Positions 59,511 to 64,000 of a stretch of 64,000 nt of DNA are shown here, piece after piece. The notes beneath the pieces were generated by a model, which saw nothing but the letters and a program-made list of their open reading frames with translations, searched no databases and was not told where the DNA came from. Numbering within the stretch: position 1 is the first letter of the stretch; each line of letters starts with the position of its first letter. A program made the translations under genes and the position numbers. Source of the stretch: Variibacter gotjawalensis (GTDB lineage Bacteria; Pseudomonadota; Alphaproteobacteria; Rhizobiales; Xanthobacteraceae). Where the stretch lies: NCBI RefSeq assembly GCF_002355335.1, contig NZ_AP014946.1, positions 1 through 64,000 on the forward strand, read 5' to 3'.

Positions 59511-61042
59511 TGACCAGCACAACCGACATTGTTGCGAAGCTCTGGGGGCTATGCAACGTCCTACGCGACGATGGCGTCACCTACAACGAGTACGTCACCG
59601 AGCTCACCTACCTGCTATTCTTGAAAATGCTGGCCGAAGTCCCGGATCAGAGCGGCAACCTAAGAGAAAACCGCTTACCCGGCGACTACCGTTGGGGCAT
59701 CCTCGCTAAGCGCGAGGGCATGGATCAGCTCGACTATTACAAGAAGATGTTGCTGGACCTCGGCAAGGCGAAAGACAAGCTCGTCAGCGCGATTTTTACG
59801 GATGCACAGACGCGGCTCCGCAAGCCAACCAACCTAAAGGCGCTGACCTCGAATATCGATCAGCTCGATTGGTTCTCGGCACGCGAAGAGGGTCTCGGCA
59901 ATCTGTACGAAGGCCTCTTGGAGAAGAATGCTTCTGATAAGAAATCTGGTGCGGGGCAGTACTTCACGCCGCGACCGCTGATCGACTGCATTGTCCGATT
60001 GATGCAACCAAGAGCCGGAGAAACGATCCAGGACCCGGCAGCGGGTACGGCCGGCTTTCTCGTCGCGGCGGATCGCTACATCAAGGATCAGACCGACGAC
60101 CTCTACAAGCTCGCCCCGGACAAGGCGCACTTCCAGCGCAGTAGCGCCTTCGTGGGTGCGGAGCTGGTGCCAGATACACACCGGCTCTGTATGATGAACC
60201 TGTTGCTGCACGGCATCGAGGGTGGCGTCGACAACGTCGACACGCTCTCTCCGGATGGCGAACGTCTCGCGAAAGCTGACTTGCTGCTAACCAATCCCCC
60301 GTTTGGTGCCAAGAAAGGTGGCGGTCGCCCGACACGAACAGACTTTTCGGTCACGGCCGATACTTCGAACAAACAACTCGCCTTCGTCGAACATATTGTC
60401 CGCGCACTTAAGCCGGGCGGTCGCGCTGCCGTCATCGTGCCTGACAACGTTCTGTTCGAAGACAACGCTGGGCGACGCTTACGCTCATGGCTGATGGACC
60501 TCTGCGACCTGCACACGATCCTACGATTGCCTACTGGTATCTTCTATGCGCAAGGCGTCAAAACCAATGTGCTGTTTTTTCGGCGTGGCAAAACCGACAA
60601 GGCAAGCACGAACGCCGTGTGGGTATACGATATGCGCGCCAATATGCCGGCGTTCGGCAAGACGCGTCCGCTCGCCGTCGCAGACTTCGCTGACTTCGAG
60701 GCCGTTTACGGCTCTGATCCGAACGGCGCAGCCGCGCGGAAGGATCAGGGCGAGCAGGAGGCGGGGAGTTCCGCAGGCGCGACTGGGATTGGAAAGGAGG
60801 TCCGCTGGCGCATGTTCAGCCGCGATGCGATCACCGCCCGCAACGACAACCTCGACATTGCGTGGCTCCGCGACACAGAGGCTGAGGCCGAGGAGGCGCT
60901 GACCGAGCCGGAAGACATTGCGGCTGCGATCATAGGGCATCTCAGGGCTGCGCTAGATGAGATCGAAGCACTCTCAGAAGAGATAGAGCCGCCCGATAGT
61001 CTCAATACCGAGGCCACGGTCGTTGCGGATGCGGCAGAATGA
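59510..61042 (+). CDS. hsdM: Type I restriction-modification DNA methyltransferase subunit HsdM
   Basis: 510 residues; the ATG at 59510 overlaps the hsdR stop (TGATG). An N-terminal helical HsdM domain precedes the N6-adenine methyltransferase domain: GAGQYFTPRPLID, DPAAGTAGFLVAA (SAM site, about 175-187) and LLTNPPFGAKKGG (catalytic NPPF, about 262-265). It methylates adenine in the HsdS target and protects host DNA. It overlaps hsdS by 4 nt. Confidence 0.95.
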   Translation: MTSTTDIVAKLWGLCNVLRDDGVTYNEYVTELTYLLFLKMLAEVPDQSGNLRENRLPGDYRWGILAKREGMDQLDYYKKMLLDLGKAKDKLVSAIFTDAQTRLRKPTNLKALTSNIDQLDWFSAREEGLGNLYEGLLEKNASDKKSGAGQYFTPRPLIDCIVRLMQPRAGETIQDPAAGTAGFLVAADRYIKDQTDDLYKLAPDKAHFQRSSAFVGAELVPDTHRLCMMNLLLHGIEGGVDNVDTLSPDGERLAKADLLLTNPPFGAKKGGGRPTRTDFSVTADTSNKQLAFVEHIVRALKPGGRAAVIVPDNVLFEDNAGRRLRSWLMDLCDLHTILRLPTGIFYAQGVKTNVLFFRRGKTDKASTNAVWVYDMRANMPAFGKTRPLAVADFADFEAVYGSDPNGAAARKDQGEQEAGSSAGATGIGKEVRWRMFSRDAITARNDNLDIAWLRDTEAEAEEALTEPEDIAAAIIGHLRAALDEIEALSEEIEPPDSLNTEATVVADAAE

Positions 61043-62472
61043 GCGCGTTTCCAAAGGGATGGGTCACCGCCAACCTCGCTGAGGTCTGCAAGCTAATAAC
61101 CGATGGCACCCATCATTCACCAAAAAATGGACCGTCTGGCGCATACAAGTACGTTACAGCGAAAAACATCCGACCTTGGGGGCTCGACCTATCGACGATC
61201 ACGTACGTCGATGCGGAAACGCACGCACAGATTTTTCGACGCTGTCCTCCCGCGAAAGGCGATGTTCTCTACATCAAAGATGGAGCAACAACGGGAATTG
61301 CAATCGTCAATCCCTTAGACGAGCCGTTCTCGATGCTATCCAGCGTAGCCCTGCTGAAGCCTCTTACTGACGTGACTTCGGGAGAGTTCTTATGCAAATT
61401 TCTCAATTCACCTGATGCTTTCCGACAACTAACCGGCGATATGACGGGTTCGGCGATACGCCGCCTGACGCTGACGACCATCAACCGACAGCCCATTCAC
61501 TTGCCGCCTCTCCCCGAACAGCGGCGGATCGCGGCAAAGATCGACAGCCTCACCGGAAAATCCGAACGCGCGCGCGATCACCTCGACCACATTCCCCGCC
61601 TCGTCGAGAAGTACAAGCAGGCCGTCCTCGCTGCAGCGTTTCGCGGCGATTTGACGCGCGAGTGGCGGCAAAAAAAGCATCGCGACCTAGTGGCTGTTGT
61701 CCCACGGAACACAGAAAGCATCGCAAAAAAGTACCTCGCGAAGGGCGTCTTTGCTGCTCCGTATGTTGTGCCTCAAACTTGGCAATGGCTCCGCCTTCCA
61801 GATGTCGGGCAACTTGATCGAGGGAGATCCCGCCACCGGCCTAGGGATGACGAGCGTCTATTCGGTGGCGCTTATCCTTTCATACAAACCGGCGAAGTTC
61901 GGCAGGCAAATCGCTTTCTCGCGAGCTACTCGCAGACGTACAGTTCGTTCGGGTTGGCACAGAGCCGTCTGTGGCCTATCGGCACCGTCTGCATCACGAT
62001 TGCCGCCAACATCGCGGAGACGGCAATCTTGGCGATTGCAGCCTGTTTCCCGGACAGCGTGGTTGGCTTTCTGGCCGACGACGACAAAGCGGATGCGAGT
62101 TACGTTGAATTCTTCATGAGGACCGCGAGAGAGAACCTCGAAGCGTTTGCGCCAGCAACGGCCCAAAAGAACATCAATCTCGATACACTAGCGGCTATGC
62201 GCGCACCCATTCCGTCGGTCGCTGAGCAACAAGAAATTGTCCGCCAGATCGAGCTTGCATTCCGCTGGATCGACCGGATCGTCTCCGAGGCGACCAGCGC
62301 GCGAAGACTGATCGACCGCCTCGATCAGGCTATGCTTGCCAAAGCGTTTCGCGGCGAACTCGTGCCGCAAGACCCTAACGACGAACCTGCAAGCGCCCTC
62401 CTAGAGCGCATCAAGGCTGAACGCGGTGCGACGCGCGAGACGATGCGAAAGCGGAAGGTTGTTGCCAAATGA
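61039..62472 (+). CDS. hsdS: Type I restriction-modification specificity subunit HsdS
   Basis: 477 residues. Two target-recognition domains lie at about 1-150 (FPKGWVTANLAEVCKLITDG) and 210-400 (PQTWQWLRLPDVGQLDRG). Each is followed by a conserved coiled coil: LPPLPEQRRIAAKIDSLTGK with VLAAAFRGDLT, and IPSVAEQQEIVRQIELAF with MLAKAFRGELVPQDPNDEPA. Full-length, so a bipartite target is expected; the sequence it recognises cannot be read. Overlaps the Mrr gene by 4 nt. Confidence 0.94.
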   Translation: MSAFPKGWVTANLAEVCKLITDGTHHSPKNGPSGAYKYVTAKNIRPWGLDLSTITYVDAETHAQIFRRCPPAKGDVLYIKDGATTGIAIVNPLDEPFSMLSSVALLKPLTDVTSGEFLCKFLNSPDAFRQLTGDMTGSAIRRLTLTTINRQPIHLPPLPEQRRIAAKIDSLTGKSERARDHLDHIPRLVEKYKQAVLAAAFRGDLTREWRQKKHRDLVAVVPRNTESIAKKYLAKGVFAAPYVVPQTWQWLRLPDVGQLDRGRSRHRPRDDERLFGGAYPFIQTGEVRQANRFLASYSQTYSSFGLAQSRLWPIGTVCITIAANIAETAILAIAACFPDSVVGFLADDDKADASYVEFFMRTARENLEAFAPATAQKNINLDTLAAMRAPIPSVAEQQEIVRQIELAFRWIDRIVSEATSARRLIDRLDQAMLAKAFRGELVPQDPNDEPASALLERIKAERGATRETMRKRKVVAK

Positions 62473-63389
62473 CGATGCCGGACTTTCAAGAGTTCATGCT
62501 ACCAGTTTTACGTAGTGCGGCTGACGGCGAAAAGCGCAACGCAGATATTGCGGACCGCGTTGCCGATGAACTCAAGCTGACGCAAGAGGAGCGCGAGCAG
62601 CTTTTGCCCAGCGGCAGGCAGCGCGTTTATCTCAATAGACTGCAGTGGGCCAAGTTCTATCTAATGAAGGCCGGGCTTGTCGCCTTCCCGTCGCGCGGAA
62701 AGTTTGTTGCGACCGAAGAAGGTCGCGCGGTCTTGGCGGCAAATCCTCCACACATCGACCGCGCGTTCTTGATGCGGTACCCAGCGTTTCGCAAATTCGA
62801 GGTTAACGACGATCCGGAAGCCGAGGTTGCCGGTACGCCCACATCGTCGCAGCCATCGCTAGCGACTACAACGCCAGAAGAGCAAATCGAGAGCGCCGTC
62901 CAGTCGTTACAACAAGCGCTGCGCAGCGAGTTGCTGGATCGCATCCTTGATAACTCTCCCGCCTTCTTCGAGCAGCTCATCGTCGATCTACTGGTTGCGA
63001 TGGGATACGGCGGCTCGCATAAGAACGCCGCAATGCAGCTCGGCCGCTCTGGCGACGGCGGGGTTGACGGCATCATCAACGAGGATCGGCTCGGCCTTGA
63101 CCGCGTTTATATCCAAGCGAAGCGCTACAAAGACAACAGCGTCGGCAGACCCGACGTTCAGGCTTTCGTCGGCAGTCTTGTAGGTTTCGGTGCGACGAAG
63201 GGTGTGTTCGTCACGACCTCCACGTTCAGTGGGCAGGCGCGCGACTTCGTCAAGCACCTTGCGCAGCGCGTGATCCTGATCGACGGAAATCACCTCGCCG
63301 AGTTGATGATCGAGCACGGCGTCGGCGTTCGCGTCAGTCGCGCGGTCGAGTTCAAGCGCCTCGACGAGGATTTCTTCGTCGAGGACTAG
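62469..63389 (+). CDS. Mrr-family restriction endonuclease
   Basis: 306 residues. The N-terminal Mrr_N winged-helix domain (about 1-95: DFQEFMLPVLRSAADGEKRN, LNRLQWAKFYLMKAGLV) is followed by the Mrr_cat nuclease domain with FFEQLIVDLLVAMGYGG, SGDGGVDGII (Asp about 200) and VYIQAKRYKDN (Gln216-x-Lys218). The family cuts DNA carrying foreign methylation. It is the fourth gene of the hsd run with a 4-nt overlap, so it is co-expressed with the type I system. Confidence 0.93.
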   Translation: MTMPDFQEFMLPVLRSAADGEKRNADIADRVADELKLTQEEREQLLPSGRQRVYLNRLQWAKFYLMKAGLVAFPSRGKFVATEEGRAVLAANPPHIDRAFLMRYPAFRKFEVNDDPEAEVAGTPTSSQPSLATTTPEEQIESAVQSLQQALRSELLDRILDNSPAFFEQLIVDLLVAMGYGGSHKNAAMQLGRSGDGGVDGIINEDRLGLDRVYIQAKRYKDNSVGRPDVQAFVGSLVGFGATKGVFVTTSTFSGQARDFVKHLAQRVILIDGNHLAELMIEHGVGVRVSRAVEFKRLDEDFFVED

Positions 63390-63416
63390 AGGCAACGAAG
63401 CGGATCGAGGTCGTCG

Positions 63417-64000
63417 TTGGATACGCAGGTAAAAACACCGCAGCTCATTTTCATGCAACCTCAGCGGCTGCTCGTTCCCCTGTTTCAACGGCCTTATGTC
63501 TGGAACGAAGACATTCAGTGGGAGCCCCTCTGGGATGACATCGAACGGCTAGCCGAACGGTGGCTCGCACAGCCTCAAGGAAAACATCAGCCGCACTTTC
63601 TCGGTGCTGTCGTTCTGCAGCAGATCGCGCACCAAACCGGGCAGATGCAGCAGCGTACAATTATCGATGGCCAACAACGTCTCACGACCCTTCAACTTCT
63701 CTTCGATGCCCTTCACGCCGAGTTGACGGAATTAGGGGCGTCGCAGGCTGCTTTGCGCATCAAACCGTTGATCGAGAACGACCAAGCTTACTGCTCGAAC
63801 GAAGGGGAGAAGTTCAAGGTCAGTCCGACGAACCGTGATCGGCCGCATTTCAATCAGGTGATGGGCGCGCAGCCCCCCATTTCCTATGATGCGCTCGCGA
63901 AAGGCGAGCGCATGATACAGGCGCATCGATTTTTTGCGAGTTGCGCGCGAAAGTGGCTAGAGCTAGATGGACCCGATGGTGTGCAGCGACGCGCCAACGC
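63417..64000 (+). CDS. DUF262 (GmrSD-like) protein, N-terminal part, cut by the window end
   Basis: The first 194 codons are visible. The start is taken as TTG at 63417, six bases after GAGG; no ATG lies between the Mrr stop and the motif PLFQRPYVWNEDIQ (about residues 21-34). Next comes HFLGAVVLQQ and RTIIDGQQRLTTLQLLF, the DUF262 catalytic-like DGQQR signature of GmrS-type NTP-dependent modification-sensing nucleases. It is in the same reading frame as the Mrr gene, separated by its TAG stop and 27 bases. The C-terminal DUF1524/HNH part would lie to the right. Confidence 0.85.
   Translation, partial: MDTQVKTPQLIFMQPQRLLVPLFQRPYVWNEDIQWEPLWDDIERLAERWLAQPQGKHQPHFLGAVVLQQIAHQTGQMQQRTIIDGQQRLTTLQLLFDALHAELTELGASQAALRIKPLIENDQAYCSNEGEKFKVSPTNRDRPHFNQVMGAQPPISYDALAKGERMIQAHRFFASCARKWLELDGPDGVQRRAN

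Larger units (their letters stand above)
50975..64000. mobile_element. Integrative defence island at tRNA-Thr (left part, runs off the window)
   Basis: The block from the tRNA 3' end carries an HNH-motif protein, a DUF488 gene, a tyrosine recombinase, a retron, type I restriction-modification, an Mrr nuclease and a DUF262 gene. Parts of it (51152-52300, 54390-55740) are visibly richer in A+T than the flanking chromosome. Integrase next to a tRNA gene is the classical island layout. The right attachment repeat of the tRNA 3' end is not in the window, so the extent is open. Confidence 0.75.

Overview
The window reads as chromosome of a high-G+C alphaproteobacterium, most likely order Hyphomicrobiales (Nitrobacteraceae/Xanthobacteraceae-like). 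Pointers are the PaaX-controlled phenylacetate operon, the NasS-NasT/NrtABD nitrate cluster with a NirA-type nitrite reductase, the hemC-hemD-mitofilin-hemY gene order that is typical of Alphaproteobacteria, and several families of intergenic palindromic repeats (including the GCGCATGATC...GATCATGCGC type common in rhizobia). This placement is inference from gene content, not a database result.

Layout. 1-7748: phenylacetate catabolism, read leftwards as paaX-paaA-B-C-D-E-paaK, followed by a LivK/LivH-type ABC importer start; paaI faces paaK. 7871-10969: a small secreted protein, a Bug-family solute-binding protein and a divergent ThDP enzyme resembling benzoylformate decarboxylase. 11172-11866: a heme-iron pair (ABM-type monooxygenase, hemP). 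12027-27094: nitrate assimilation on the minus strand: nasT-nasS, a structured leader, nrtA-nrtB-nrtD, an FAD oxidoreductase, nirA, a CysJ-like flavoprotein with an Fe-S domain, nasA, cysG and a quinone oxidoreductase. Uptake, two-step reduction to ammonium, siroheme supply and regulation are therefore packed together. 27296-36000: a LuxR-type regulator, small membrane proteins, an alpha/beta hydrolase, acyl-CoA ligase, MaoC hydratase, acyl-CoA dehydrogenase and a Bcr-type exporter. 36512-43485: an L,D-transpeptidase, an HNH-like protein, an aminotransferase-DUF2877-DUF2848 trio and a GMC oxidoreductase. 43613-50790: housekeeping (EVE protein, gpsA, tsaD, hemC, hemD, Mic60-like, hemY).

From tRNA-Thr(CGT) at 50916 to the right edge the sequence changes character: G+C looks lower in parts, and the genes are an HNH-motif protein, DUF488, a tyrosine recombinase, a retron (ncRNA, XRE-type HTH, reverse transcriptase), a type I restriction system (hsdR-M-S), an Mrr-family nuclease and the start of a DUF262 (GmrSD-like) protein that runs off the window. 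I read this as a defence island integrated at the tRNA gene. Its most interesting element is the retron. In the gene-free stretch before the HTH gene I can draw a msr-msd RNA (about 53993-54246) with an 11-bp a1/a2 pairing, a TAGC branching-G context, two msr hairpins, a 7-bp msd base stem and a sigma70-like promoter whose predicted start falls on a1. The RT carries the retron-specific NAxxH motif and YVDD.

The second notable element is the nitrate operon control region. A sigma54-like promoter is followed by two adjacent 5-bp hairpins with six-base loops, and then by a hairpin and seven U's. This is the expected substrate for NasT antitermination.
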